Below are positions 9,850 through 18,909 of a stretch of 43,174 bases of DNA, piece after piece (positions within the stretch are counted from its first letter, which is position 1; every line of letters begins with the position of its first letter). Source of the stretch: an uncultured Verrucomicrobiota bacterium (GTDB lineage Bacteria; Verrucomicrobiota; Verrucomicrobiia; Limisphaerales; CAIMTB01); assembly GCA_903844265.1 (NCBI GenBank), contig CAIMTB010000049.1:1-43174 (forward strand), given 5' to 3'. The position numbers and the translations under genes were made by a program. The notes beneath the pieces are model-generated. The model saw only the letters and a program-made list of their open reading frames with translations. It searched no databases and was not told the origin of the DNA.

Positions 9850-10012
9850 TTATTGGTGTGTTGGAGTTAACGGATGGTCGGTTTTTAAACAGCTTCTCCG
9901 TTGACATGCACATTTGTGGGGCGAACAGCCCTTTTCAAGGGGCGAAGTGGAGAAACCCACGGGTGAACCGCGGAGCCCCAGGAACAGCAGGGATCTGCAC
10001 CAGGAATCGCGC

Positions 10013-10705
10013 TCAGTGACCGGAGCAGCAGCCGTCTCCGCCGCCCGCCGTGAGGTTCGGGCTCACGTACGGAATCCCAAGCGACATCCCCCGCAGGATG
10101 AGCAGGACAGCCAGCAGCCCGACACCGATGGGCATGAGATGCCTCAAGCGGAGGCGGACCGCCGATGGCAACAGGTGCCCCGAGAGGCTGATCGCCATCA
10201 TGACCGGCAGCGTGCCCAACCCGAACACCAGCATGAACAGCGCCCCCGACGCCCAATGCCCCGTGGCCGCCGCGCCTGCACAGGCCGCATAGACAAGGCC
10301 GCAGGGGAGAAGTCCATTCAATCCGCCAAGCACTGCCAGGGACGTCAGAGTCCGGGTCCGCAGGAAGCCCGACATCGTGCCCTTCAACAGGCCCACCCAC
10401 CGGGCGATCCACGGGAACTCGAAGAGCCGGGGCGACACGAGAATCCCGGCGAGGAGCACCGCACCGAGGAAGATGGAAACCCACCGCTGCATGCCGACCA
10501 TCCACAGCGTCCGCCCAACAAGTCCGAACAACAGCCCGAGGGCGCAATACACGGCGACGCGGGCGAGGTGATACAGACAACGGCCGGCGATGAAATTCCC
10601 GCGGGTCCGACCCGCGACGGGGAGCGCGAGCATCAGCGGGCCGCACATGCCGGCACAGTGGAGACCACCCAGGAGTCCGAGCAGCAGAGCGGGCGCGAAT
10701 TGCAT
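10013..10705 (-). CDS. TauE/SafE (UreH/DsbD-like) membrane protein of the cbb3 locus
   Basis: A 230-residue membrane protein with about six hydrophobic segments. Two signatures suggest metal or thiol handling: an N-terminal HCAGMCGPL motif (Cys17, Cys21) inside the first membrane helix, and a C-terminal tail GGGDGCCSGH rich in Cys and His. Proteins of this type follow fixH in many Bacteroidota and PVC cbb3 loci, where a role in copper delivery or cytochrome maturation has been proposed. The start at 10705 is chosen because it begins directly at the first membrane helix, and upstream codons in this frame overlap fixH in an unrelated frame. It begins 7 bases after the fixH stop, so it is the last gene of the operon. 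Confidence 0.85.
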   Translation of the reverse strand: MQFAPALLLGLLGGLHCAGMCGPLMLALPVAGRTRGNFIAGRCLYHLARVAVYCALGLLFGLVGRTLWMVGMQRWVSIFLGAVLLAGILVSPRLFEFPWIARWVGLLKGTMSGFLRTRTLTSLAVLGGLNGLLPCGLVYAACAGAAATGHWASGALFMLVFGLGTLPVMMAISLSGHLLPSAVRLRLRHLMPIGVGLLAVLLILRGMSLGIPYVSPNLTAGGGDGCCSGH

Positions 10706-10712
10706 GGGAAGC

Positions 10713-11225
10713 TCAATGTGCGGTGCCACCGACCGAAGGAACCACCAGGTTGCGCTCCGCGAAGAACTCGTCGTCCGCCACCTTCCATTGGAGGCGGACC
10801 TTCCAGAGGCCGCCCGCGAGGTCACGAAGCGGGAGCACCTGGCTGCCCTCCGCGTCGAGGGCGAGTTGGATCGAGCGGTCGTCGTCCTCGGCTGAGGGTC
10901 TGTAAAGCGAGGCCGTTCCCGAGGCCCCGAGCGCGGCGTGTTCCCTGGGCAGGTGGATCTGGACTCCCGACCCCGCGAGATACCCGACCGCAATCCGACC
11001 CTCCCACGGCTGGGTGCGCTTCACCTGGTCAACCCGCTTCTGGAACCGCATCTCCTGGTCGTAGTAGTCGGTCGCGACCAATTCGCTCCGGTGCGTGACC
11101 GCGATGGTCACGAGGGTGGCGATGCCGGTGATGGCCACGACAAAGAACGCGACCAGCGAATACGGCCAGGGATTGAAGCGCGGCGCACCCGCGGGCGGCC
11201 TGGGCGTTCGCGTAGGCGGGATCAT
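10713..11225 (-). CDS. fixH: FixH/CcoH family cbb3 oxidase assembly protein
   Basis: A 170-residue protein with a short proline-rich cytoplasmic start, one membrane helix (SLVAFFVVAITGIATLVTIAV) and a periplasmic domain containing the FixH-typical LVATDYYDQEMRFQKRVDQ segment and an immunoglobulin-like strand region ending GLWKVRLQWKVADDEFF. FixH/CcoH is a single-pass factor needed for stable assembly of the cbb3 oxidase. It begins 3 bases after the ccoG stop and is followed 7 bases later by the TauE/SafE gene, so all are likely co-transcribed. Confidence 0.88.
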   Translation of the reverse strand: MIPPTRTPRPPAGAPRFNPWPYSLVAFFVVAITGIATLVTIAVTHRSELVATDYYDQEMRFQKRVDQVKRTQPWEGRIAVGYLAGSGVQIHLPREHAALGASGTASLYRPSAEDDDRSIQLALDAEGSQVLPLRDLAGGLWKVRLQWKVADDEFFAERNLVVPSVGGTAH

Positions 11226-11228
11226 GAT

Positions 11229-12707
11229 TCAATGGCGCGGCCCGATGAAGAACGTGTTCAGGACCTCGAGCGGCTTGCCGGGTTCGTCCTCCCGGTAGAC
11301 CCCGATCGAGAGCGGCGTCGATCCGCCGGTAAGCTTCGCGGGATCCATCTCGATCAGCACCGAGGTCTCCACCAGCTTCTCGCCGGGAACACGCAAGGCG
11401 CCGCCCATGACCTTCACGGATCCCCCGGACCCCTCGAGCTTGAGCGAGAGCGGGATTTCCAGGTGGGTCTTGTTGACCACCTTCAGCAGGTAGAGGTTCA
11501 CGATCTTCCCGTCGGCCGTCTGCTGGAACAGCGTGTCCGAGCGGGCACGGAGGAGCGTGGACTGGACCGCGGTGCGCGTGAAGAGCAGGTACACGAAGAG
11601 GGAGACCAGCGCGAGAAGGACGACCGAATACCCGATGAGTCGCGGCGTCACCTTGAGCGGCTCACCAGTCTCGATGCCATTCAGCGACGCGTAACGGATC
11701 AATCCACGGGGGTGCTTGATCTTGTCCATCACGTTGTCGCACGCGTCGATGCAGGCGGTGCAGCTCACGCACTCCATCTGCGTGCCGTCGCGGATGTCGA
11801 TGCCCGTGGGGCAGACCACGACGCATTGACGGCAGTCGATGCAATCGCCGGCGCCGGAGGCCTGCCGTGCGGCAGGAGTCTCACTCCGATGAAGAGTCTC
11901 GCGCCGCTCGCCGCGCCGCTTGTCATACGCCACGACGATGGTGTTCTCGTCGAGCAGTGCGGACATGAACCGCCCATAGGGGCAGATGAACGTGCATGCC
12001 TGCTCACGGAAACGCGCGAAGATCCCATAGAACAACAGCGCAAAAAGAATCATGAACGTCAGCCCCTGGACGTGGAGGGTCGGGCTGTCGGTGATGATTT
12101 TGGACAATTCCTCGCTGCCGATGATGTAGGCCAGAAGCGTGTTGCCGACCACGAATGACAGACCCAGAAAAACCGCGTGCTTCACGGTCTTCCTGAGCAC
12201 CTTCCCCAGGGTCCACGGCCCACGATCCAGCTCCCGCCGGACGTGATGGTCCCCCTCGATCCAGAACTCGAGCTTCCGGAACACGCCCTCCATCATCACC
12301 GTCTGGGGACACGTCCAGCCGCACCAGAGCCGGCCGAACGCCGCCGTGAAGATGGCGATGCCCGTGAGGAAGATGAGCATCGCGGTGGCGAAGATCGGCA
12401 GGTCCTGAGGCCAGAAGACCTGCCCGAGAATGACGAAGCGCCGCTCCAGGATGTTCATCATCAGGAGCGGGTTCCCATTTATCCGGATGAACGGCCCGGT
12501 GAACATGATCGTGATGAGCACGATGTTCACCCACTTCCGGACCGTCGTGTAGCGACCCTCAGGATCCTTCGGGTACAACCACATCCGCCGCCCCTGCTGG
12601 TCCGCCGTCGCCAGATGATCCCGGAAATCGGTCCAGTCTACATTCTTGAAGACCGGCTTGTCCGAGGTGGTCAGCGGCTCAGCGAGGGGCGGATCGGATG
12701 GAGGCAT
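11229..12707 (-). CDS. ccoG: cbb3 oxidase accessory polyferredoxin CcoG/FixG
   Basis: A 492-residue inner-membrane protein. Several membrane helices occupy the first 230 residues (IVLITIMFTGPFIRING, IFATAMLIFLTGIAIFTAAFGRLW) and include the conserved LWCGWTCPQTVMMEG motif. Then comes a ferredoxin-like domain with two 4Fe-4S cysteine sets (CIDCRQCVVVCP and CVSCTACIDAC), a further helix (YSVVLLALVSLFVYLLF), and a periplasmic immunoglobulin-like C-terminal domain. CcoG is thought to reduce Cu(II) to Cu(I) for insertion into the cbb3 oxidase. It lies between ccoP (18-base gap) and fixH (3-base gap). Length and motifs match the family. Confidence 0.95.
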   Translation of the reverse strand: MPPSDPPLAEPLTTSDKPVFKNVDWTDFRDHLATADQQGRRMWLYPKDPEGRYTTVRKWVNIVLITIMFTGPFIRINGNPLLMMNILERRFVILGQVFWPQDLPIFATAMLIFLTGIAIFTAAFGRLWCGWTCPQTVMMEGVFRKLEFWIEGDHHVRRELDRGPWTLGKVLRKTVKHAVFLGLSFVVGNTLLAYIIGSEELSKIITDSPTLHVQGLTFMILFALLFYGIFARFREQACTFICPYGRFMSALLDENTIVVAYDKRRGERRETLHRSETPAARQASGAGDCIDCRQCVVVCPTGIDIRDGTQMECVSCTACIDACDNVMDKIKHPRGLIRYASLNGIETGEPLKVTPRLIGYSVVLLALVSLFVYLLFTRTAVQSTLLRARSDTLFQQTADGKIVNLYLLKVVNKTHLEIPLSLKLEGSGGSVKVMGGALRVPGEKLVETSVLIEMDPAKLTGGSTPLSIGVYREDEPGKPLEVLNTFFIGPRH

Positions 12708-12725
12708 GGCGGACGTACAACTCTC

Positions 12726-13316
12726 CTACTCGAACTGGCTCGGCCCCGTCGGGGCCTGCACCGTGTTCTCGGCCGGCTTCGGATTGGGCGGCTGGGTGCC
12801 GCGCAGCGTATAGATGTAGCTCGCGACGTTGTGGATGTCCTGCGGTTTCAGGACGCCCTTCCAGGTCACCATACCCTTCTCAGGTACACCGTTCCAGATG
12901 GTCTTCAGATTGTCCACGAAGTTGGAGCCGTGGATCCAGTAGGTGTCGGTCAGGTTCGGCCCGACAAGACCGCCGGCGTCCTCGCGGTGGCAGGGGGCGC
13001 AGAGCGTCTTGAATGTCGCCTGCCCCTGGGCCAGCGCCACCGCGTCGGAAAGCGGCTTCATCTGGCCGAGCTCACCCTCAAACCGGGCGAGAGCGACGGA
13101 TTTCACCCGTTCGCCGGCCTCCGATTCCTTCCTGTACTCGGCAGCCATGAGATCGCCGGCGCCCATCGCGTGGTAATACACGAGGTACACCGCCGCAAAG
13201 GCGATCGAGAGGTTGAAGAGCCAGACCCACCAGCGCGGCAGGTTGTTGTCGAGCTCGCGGATGCCATCGACCTCGTGGTCGAGCAGCAGCGGATCTTGTG
13301 GGTCATTCGCATTCAT
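12726..13316 (-). CDS. ccoP: cbb3 oxidase subunit III CcoP, short mono-haem form
   Basis: A 196-residue electron-entry subunit. The N-terminal cbb3 anchor is clear (DHEVDGIRELDNNLPRWWVWLFNLSI then a membrane helix to about residue 48), followed by one cytochrome c domain with haem motif CAPCH (Cys106, Cys109, His110) and a candidate axial Met in VPEKGMVTWKG. Classical proteobacterial CcoP has two haem-binding motifs and is about 300 residues; only one is present here, as also seen in Bacteroidota-type CcoP. A low-complexity Pro/Asn tail follows the domain. Its first 14 bases overlap the end of ccoQ. Confidence 0.93.
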   Translation of the reverse strand: MNANDPQDPLLLDHEVDGIRELDNNLPRWWVWLFNLSIAFAAVYLVYYHAMGAGDLMAAEYRKESEAGERVKSVALARFEGELGQMKPLSDAVALAQGQATFKTLCAPCHREDAGGLVGPNLTDTYWIHGSNFVDNLKTIWNGVPEKGMVTWKGVLKPQDIHNVASYIYTLRGTQPPNPKPAENTVQAPTGPSQFE

Positions 13317-13548
13317 GACGGGAGCAGGGATTGGAGCCGGGTTTGGACGGGGGTGAGCAGGGCGCGTTCGTTGATTCGGTCGGGGCCTGGCCGTCGTCGA
13401 GCGGCAACCTGCCCATGGACTCCAGATGTCCGGGCTTCAGCCGGAACGCCCAGATGAGCATCCCGGTGAAGAACGCGAAGAACAGGAGCACGGACGCGAT
13501 GCCGTAAATCTCAACGCCGCCGATATGACTGAGCACATTTCGGATCAT
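13303..13548 (-). CDS. ccoQ: cbb3 oxidase small subunit CcoQ/FixQ-like
   Basis: An 81-residue protein with one membrane helix near the N-terminus (YGIASVLLFFAFFTGMLIWAF) and a polar tail, the layout of CcoQ. It lies between ccoNO (15-base gap) and ccoP, overlapping the latter by 14 bases. CcoQ stabilises the cbb3 complex. The last 25 residues (from about TNAPC) are poorly conserved-looking and overlap the ccoP start. The assignment rests mainly on position and topology. Confidence 0.85.
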   Translation of the reverse strand: MIRNVLSHIGGVEIYGIASVLLFFAFFTGMLIWAFRLKPGHLESMGRLPLDDGQAPTESTNAPCSPPSKPGSNPCSRHECE

Positions 13549-13563
13549 GGTCGGTTCCGGAGG

Positions 13564-15690
13564 TCAGGGTTTGGCGGCCGCGGGCTTGGCCTGTGCCTTG
13601 ATGTCGGTGCCGAGCCGTTGGAGGTACGCGATCATGGCGATGATCTCACGATCGGGTTCGGCCTTGATCATGCCAGTCTTCAGTCCCTCGACCACGACCT
13701 TGACCTGGGTCTCAAGATCCTTCTGCGCTGTCGCCTCGTACCCCGCAGGGTACGGGACGCCGACGCTCCGGAGCGCCTTGATGCGGGCGGGCAGCGACGT
13801 GGTGTCGAGCTTCTGTGACAGCAGCCACGGATACGGCGGCATGATGGAGCCCGGCGACGTGGTGCGCGGGTTTTCCATGTGGTTGAAGTGCCACGCGTTC
13901 GGGTACTTCCCACCCACGCGGTGCAGATCCGGGCCGGTCCGCTTGGAACCCCACAGGAACGGATGGTCATACACGTACTCACCCGCCTTCGAGTACTCAC
14001 CGTAACGCTCGGTCTCGGATCGCAACGGACGGACCATCTGCGAGTGGCAGCCGAGGCAGCCTTCGCGGATGTACAGGTCGCGGCCAAGCACTTCGAGCGG
14101 GGTGTACGGCTTCACCGACGAGATGGTCGGGACGTTCTCCTTGATGAGATACAGCGGGACGATCTCGATGAGACCGCCGATCAGGACGGCAACGGCTGCG
14201 AGGACCGTGAAGAGGAGCGGCCTGGCCTCGAGCCAGCGGTGGCCCGAACCGTCGTGCTCCGCCTTCGCCGACACGGGCACCTGGACCTCCTCGTCCTCGA
14301 CCGGCTTGCCGCCCTTTGCGGTCTTGTAGAGATTGTAGGCCATGATGAGGACCCCGACGATGAAGAGGGACCCGCCGACCGCGCGGAGCCTGTGCATCGG
14401 GAGCAGCCGGATCACCGTCTCCAGGAAGCTCGGATACTGGAGGAACCCGTCGGCGGTGAACTGCTTCCACATGAGCCCCTGGGTCACGCCACTGAAGTAC
14501 ATCGGGACGACGTAGAACATCATGCCGAGGAGCCCGATCCAGAAGTGGTAGTTGGCCAGCTTGATGGAGTAGAGATTCGTGCGGTAGAGACGCGGGAAGA
14601 GATAGTAGAGAAGACTGAATGTCAGGAAGCCATTCCAGCCGAGCGCGCCGGTATGGACGTGGGCGATGGTCCAGTCGGTGTAATGCGAGAGTGAATTGAC
14701 GCTCTTGATGGCGAGCATGGGTCCCTCGAGCGTCGCCATGCCGTAGGCGGTGACGGCGACGACCATGAACTTGAGCATGGGATCCTGGCGGACCTTGTCC
14801 CAGGCGCCGCGGAGGGTGAGGAGGCCGTTCAGCATGCCGCCCCAGGAGGGAGCCACGAGCATCAGCGAGAACACCATGCCGAGGGACTGGGCCCAGTCGG
14901 GGAGCGCCGTGTAGAGAAGGTGATGCGGGCCGGCCCAGATATAGAGGAAGATCAGGCCCCAGAAATGGATGATCGACAGGCGGTAGGAAAACACCGGGCG
15001 GTTGGCGGCCTTCGGCAGGAAGTAATACATCAGGCCCAGGTAGGGCGTGGTGAGGAAGAACGCCACGGCATTATGCCCATACCACCACTGCACCAGCGCG
15101 TCCTGGACGCCGGCGTAGACCGAGTAACTCTTGAACGCGCCCGCGGGCACCTCGAGTGAGTTGAAGATGTGCAGCACCGCGACGGTGATGGCCGTGGAGA
15201 TATAGAACCAGATCGCCACGTACATGTGTTTCTCTCGGCGCCTCGCTATCGTGCCGAACAAATTCACGGCGAACACCACCCAGACCAACGCGATGCAGAT
15301 GTCGATGGGCCATTCCAGCTCGGCGTATTCCTTCGAGGTGGTGATGCCCAGCGGGAGGGTCAGGGCGGCCATCACGATGATCGCGTTCCACCCCCAGAAA
15401 TGGAACCAGCTCAGCGCGTCGCTGAAGAGCCGCGCCTTGCACAGGCGCTGGAGGGAATAATAGATGCCCATGAACATGCCGTTGCCCACGAAGGCGAAGA
15501 TCACGGCGTTCGTGTGCAGCGGCCGCAGGCGGCCGAAGGTGATGTATTGCAGGCTGAGGTTGGCGGCCGGGTAGAAGAGCTGGATCGCGGCCAGCAGTCC
15601 GGCAACCATCCCTACGATGGCCCAGATCACCGTCGCTATGCCAAAGGCACGGATGATCTTGTTGTCGTAACGGAATGTCTCGACGTTCAT
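13564..15690 (-). CDS. ccoNO: fused cbb3 cytochrome c oxidase subunits I and II (CcoN-CcoO)
   Basis: A 708-residue fusion of the catalytic subunit and the mono-haem subunit of the high-affinity oxidase that reduces O2 to water. Residues 1-475 are CcoN, with about 12 membrane helices and haem/CuB histidines in RPLHTNAVIFAF, WWYGHNAVAFFLT, AGPHHLLYT and IAHVHTGALGWNGF. A charged linker (KGGKPVEDEEVQVPVSAKAEHDG) leads to CcoO at about 500-708, with a membrane anchor (LLFTVLAAVAVLIGGLIEIVPLY) and haem motif CLGCH (Cys545, Cys548, His549), then MVRPLRSETERYGEYS and HFNHMENPR. The fusion is known in Bacteroidota and some PVC bacteria. It overlaps ccoS by 4 bases (ATGA), indicating translational coupling. 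Confidence 0.96.
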   Translation of the reverse strand: MNVETFRYDNKIIRAFGIATVIWAIVGMVAGLLAAIQLFYPAANLSLQYITFGRLRPLHTNAVIFAFVGNGMFMGIYYSLQRLCKARLFSDALSWFHFWGWNAIIVMAALTLPLGITTSKEYAELEWPIDICIALVWVVFAVNLFGTIARRREKHMYVAIWFYISTAITVAVLHIFNSLEVPAGAFKSYSVYAGVQDALVQWWYGHNAVAFFLTTPYLGLMYYFLPKAANRPVFSYRLSIIHFWGLIFLYIWAGPHHLLYTALPDWAQSLGMVFSLMLVAPSWGGMLNGLLTLRGAWDKVRQDPMLKFMVVAVTAYGMATLEGPMLAIKSVNSLSHYTDWTIAHVHTGALGWNGFLTFSLLYYLFPRLYRTNLYSIKLANYHFWIGLLGMMFYVVPMYFSGVTQGLMWKQFTADGFLQYPSFLETVIRLLPMHRLRAVGGSLFIVGVLIMAYNLYKTAKGGKPVEDEEVQVPVSAKAEHDGSGHRWLEARPLLFTVLAAVAVLIGGLIEIVPLYLIKENVPTISSVKPYTPLEVLGRDLYIREGCLGCHSQMVRPLRSETERYGEYSKAGEYVYDHPFLWGSKRTGPDLHRVGGKYPNAWHFNHMENPRTTSPGSIMPPYPWLLSQKLDTTSLPARIKALRSVGVPYPAGYEATAQKDLETQVKVVVEGLKTGMIKAEPDREIIAMIAYLQRLGTDIKAQAKPAAAKP

Positions 15691-15896
15691 GGATTGCTTT
15701 GTGTTCGTTTCTTCAGAGAGGGGTTGCCTGCGTCCGCGGAAGTGACGGCGACCACGGGGATGTCATCGGCCAGCATGCGCAGCGCGGGCGTCGTGGTGTC
15801 CTCGAACTGGCCGCTCTTCGTCGCCCAGACAAAGATCGCGAGGAAAATGCCAGCCAGCGTCAGGCTGGCCAGGATGAGTAGGATGATGACTTCCAT
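15687..15896 (-). CDS. ccoS: cbb3 oxidase maturation protein CcoS
   Basis: A 69-residue small membrane protein with one N-terminal helix (IILLILASLTLAGIFLAIFVWAT) followed by KSGQFEDTTTPALRML. The GQF/YDD-like segment right after the helix is the CcoS family signature. CcoS is needed for cofactor (haem/copper) insertion into CcoN. The stop overlaps the ccoNO start (ATGA), and ccoI ends 48 bases upstream. The 22-residue polar tail after the signature is somewhat long for the family. Confidence 0.92.
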   Translation of the reverse strand: MEVIILLILASLTLAGIFLAIFVWATKSGQFEDTTTPALRMLADDIPVVAVTSADAGNPSLKKRTQSNP

Positions 15897-15944
15897 GCGT
15901 GGCTCCGGTCCGTTCGGTTCAAGTCCGGCGTTGGCGTTGACGTT

Positions 15945-18539
15945 TCATGAGGAGAATGACGGGCGTCCGCTCCCCGGCGACGGCGCGGCGACAGGCCGCA
16001 GCTGATCATCGAGGGACGGGACGATGGAAGACAACCCGGACCGCCGCGCGGCAAGCCGGGTGGCCCCGACGGCAAACAAAACGACGCTGATCGAGCTGAG
16101 CGGCATCAGGATCGCGCAGACGATGGGCGAAAGAAGTCCCGCCGCCGCGATGACCACGCCAACGATATTGTACGCGGCAGAGATCAGGAAGCCGGCCCGC
16201 ACAACGCGCGCCGAGCGTCGGCTGAAATCGAGTATCCGACCAATGCCGGGCACCACGGAAGCATCCATGATGACGTCGCTGGCGGGTGAGAACTTCCCGA
16301 CGCCCTCGACGATCGCCACGCCCACATCGCTCTGCCGCAGTGCCCCGGCGTCGTTCAGGCCGTCCCCCACCATCATCACGCTGCGATGGTTTTCCTGCAG
16401 GCTCCTCACGAAGCTGAGCTTCTCCCGCGGGCTCTGGTTGAAATGAAGCCGCGCGCCCTGCCCGAAGAGCGCCTCGAAATGTTCGCGCTCGCGTTCGTTG
16501 TCCCCACTGAGCAGCGCGAGATGGAAATGCTGCCCGAGGTCACGGAGCAGTCCCTCCACCTCCGGTCGCAGCGTGTTGGCCAGCGTGAACGCGCCGACGC
16601 AACGTCCCTCGAAGGCAATGTACACCGCGCCGCCCGCAGGCAGCTCCGGCCACCCGCCCGTGACATTCTGCTCCTCAAGCCACAACCGCGAACCCGCGAT
16701 CACCCGGCACCCATCCACCACCGCCTTCAATCCCTTGCCCGCCACCTCCTCGAAATCCCCGGCACACACCACGCCCCGGTTGCCACCAAGTGCCGCCGTC
16801 ATCCGCCGCGAATAGGGATGGGTGGATTGACGGCAAACCGACGCCACCATCGCAGCCTGGACAGCGCTCAGCGGCGTCCCATGAAATCGCACACCCGCCG
16901 CCTCGGGAGCCGTCAGGGTTCCGGTCTTGTCGAACACGACCGTGTCGACCTGGGCGAGGGTCTCCGTCACCTGGGCGTTACGCAGGAAGACGCGGTTGCG
17001 ACCAAGAAGGCGCTGCGCCGAGCCGAGCGTGAACGGGGCCGCCAGCGCGAGCGCGCATGGACACGCCACGATGAGCACCGACACAAAGGCCTTGAGCCCG
17101 CGCCCGGGCTGTCCGACCCATCCCCAGGCGGCAGCGGAGACCAGGGCAATGACGAGGACAAGCGGTGCGAACCTGCGCGAATAGACGTTCGTGAGCGTGG
17201 AGAACGTGTCGTCCCGCTCCTTGCGAAACGCCTCGTCGTTCCAGAGCGACGTCAGGTAACTCTGGGACACCGGCTTCACCGTCTCGATCTCCACCGCGCC
17301 GCCCACCTGCCGACCACCCGCGAACACGTGCTCGCCGACGCCGCGCGCAACCGGCTCCGACTCGCCGCTCACGAAGCTGTAGTCCATCAACCCCTCGCCC
17401 GCGACCACCCGCGCGTCCGCAGGCGCAAGCTCGCCGTGCCGCAGAATGAGCCGGTCACCCACCGCAAGACTGGAAATGGAAACGGTTTCCTCGCCCGCCA
17501 ATCCCCGACGAACCACCGCAAGCGGAAAAAAACCGCGGTAATCGCGATCAAAACCAAGGCGATCGTAGGTCTTCTGCTGAAACGCACGGCCGCAGAGCAG
17601 GAAAAAGATCAGCCCGGCAAGCGAGTCGAAGTAGCCGTCGCCGGTATGTGAAATGATCTCCCAAACGCTCTGCCCGTAGATGGCCGCGAGCCCGGCGACG
17701 ATCGGGACGTCCAGCGTCAAAGCCTTCTGGCGCAGACTCGCGAACGCTGCGCGCCAGAAATCAGCGGCGCTGAACACCACCGCCGGCAGTGCCAAAGCCA
17801 GGCTCAACCACCCAAACAGCCCCCGGAAGACGGGCCCGCTGAAGCTGTCCAGGCCGAAGTACTGCGGCAGGCTGAACAACATGATGTTCCCGAAGGCAAA
17901 CCCCGCGACCGCAATGCGAAGTCCCAGCATCCGCGTCGGTGCCGCCGCCGGACGATCGAGTTCCGCCAAGGTCAGCTCGGGTTCGTACCCGAGTCCCGAC
18001 AGCAATGCCGCGACCTCGCCCAAACGCACACTGTCCGTCGCATAGGCGACCGAGATTTCGCGCCGGCCGAAGTTCACCCGCGACCGGCCGATGCCGGGGT
18101 TCAGACGGAACAGATTCTCGAGGAGCCAAACGCAGGCGACGCAATGAATCGCCGGCAGATGAAAGGTCACCCGCGCGCTTTTGCCGTCCTTGAAATCCAG
18201 CAGCTTCGCTTCCACCGCAGGTTCATCAAGAAAGCCCCAGCGCCCCGGCAGTTGGGTCCCATCGGCGATTCGAATGCCAGGCCTCTCGCCGAGCCGGTAA
18301 TAACCGTCCAACCCGGAGTCGCGCAGCAGCGAGAACACGGTCTGGCACCCCAGGCAGCAAAACGACTGCCCGGCCGATTCGAAGGAACCCCGATCACAAG
18401 GCTCGCCACAGTGATGGCACCCCGAAGCCCCCGACCCGTCGAGACGCGCCTCCTCGCGGTCCACGCCCGGCAAGGGCACGAAACCGGCATCGACCGGCGA
18501 GAGGCCGGCGAGAGCGACTGGTTCAAGGACGTTGGCCAT
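15945..18539 (-). CDS. ccoI: copper-translocating P1B-type ATPase CcoI/FixI
   Basis: 864 residues from the ATG. An N-terminal zinc-ribbon-like cysteine cluster (CHHC at 41-44, Cys48, FCCLGC at 61-65) is typical of CcoI, followed by an HMA metal-binding domain (HLPAIHCVACVWLLENLF). Membrane helices carry the copper-site CPC motif (VACPCALALAAPF). The phosphorylation site is DKTGTLT (Asp537) and the hinge is VGDGLNDAGAL. It exports Cu(I) to the periplasmic side to supply the cbb3 binuclear centre. ATG at 18539 is preceded by GGAAG with 6-base spacing, favouring it over the in-frame GTG at 18557. It is the first gene of the oxidase operon. Confidence 0.94.
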   Translation of the reverse strand: MANVLEPVALAGLSPVDAGFVPLPGVDREEARLDGSGASGCHHCGEPCDRGSFESAGQSFCCLGCQTVFSLLRDSGLDGYYRLGERPGIRIADGTQLPGRWGFLDEPAVEAKLLDFKDGKSARVTFHLPAIHCVACVWLLENLFRLNPGIGRSRVNFGRREISVAYATDSVRLGEVAALLSGLGYEPELTLAELDRPAAAPTRMLGLRIAVAGFAFGNIMLFSLPQYFGLDSFSGPVFRGLFGWLSLALALPAVVFSAADFWRAAFASLRQKALTLDVPIVAGLAAIYGQSVWEIISHTGDGYFDSLAGLIFFLLCGRAFQQKTYDRLGFDRDYRGFFPLAVVRRGLAGEETVSISSLAVGDRLILRHGELAPADARVVAGEGLMDYSFVSGESEPVARGVGEHVFAGGRQVGGAVEIETVKPVSQSYLTSLWNDEAFRKERDDTFSTLTNVYSRRFAPLVLVIALVSAAAWGWVGQPGRGLKAFVSVLIVACPCALALAAPFTLGSAQRLLGRNRVFLRNAQVTETLAQVDTVVFDKTGTLTAPEAAGVRFHGTPLSAVQAAMVASVCRQSTHPYSRRMTAALGGNRGVVCAGDFEEVAGKGLKAVVDGCRVIAGSRLWLEEQNVTGGWPELPAGGAVYIAFEGRCVGAFTLANTLRPEVEGLLRDLGQHFHLALLSGDNEREREHFEALFGQGARLHFNQSPREKLSFVRSLQENHRSVMMVGDGLNDAGALRQSDVGVAIVEGVGKFSPASDVIMDASVVPGIGRILDFSRRSARVVRAGFLISAAYNIVGVVIAAAGLLSPIVCAILMPLSSISVVLFAVGATRLAARRSGLSSIVPSLDDQLRPVAAPSPGSGRPSFSS

Positions 18540-18557
18540 CCGATTCTTCCGCTTCAC

Positions 18558-18909
18558 CCACTTTATTCGCGCAACTCGACGAGGTCGCTTCTGCTCACCG
18601 CCTTCGACCCATGGCCGCGTCCGAGAACGTCACCGAGAATCAATGAATCCTGCGCCTTAGGGCAAACCCTGACCCCACCGAAAACCCTCCGGCCCTGGCA
18701 TGCCGTCGTAGCTCACGAATCAATCTGGCGAATCTAGCGGCGGGGCGGCATTCGGAGGCTAAACACTCCTTGGCTTCTACTGGGCGTTTCTTGGCAGGGC
18801 TCACACGGACACTTGTGCCTCGTCAGCGGGACCGGGTGGGAGCAGATTGCAGACGTAGTTGAAGGTCATTTCCCACAGGATTTCGCGCCTTCGGGACAAA
18901 ACGCGGGCC
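18558..18909. other. divergent intergenic region between ccoI and the CLC gene
   Basis: About 350 bases separating two divergent genes, so it should hold promoters for both. I looked for an FNR/ANR box (TTGAT-N4-ATCAA), expected for a cbb3 operon, and found only a half-site (TTGAT on the minus strand near 18638). No ORF is convincing. The TTG at 18859 is an alternative start of the downstream gene. Confidence 0.5.

Noticed and set aside
12177-13457. Plus-strand ORF of 426 codons opposite ccoG and ccoP
   Set aside because: Mirror frame of real membrane-protein genes; no domain visible.
18558-18858. FNR/ANR box for the cbb3 operon
   Set aside because: Only a half-site was seen; the second half (ATCAA) is missing at the right spacing.
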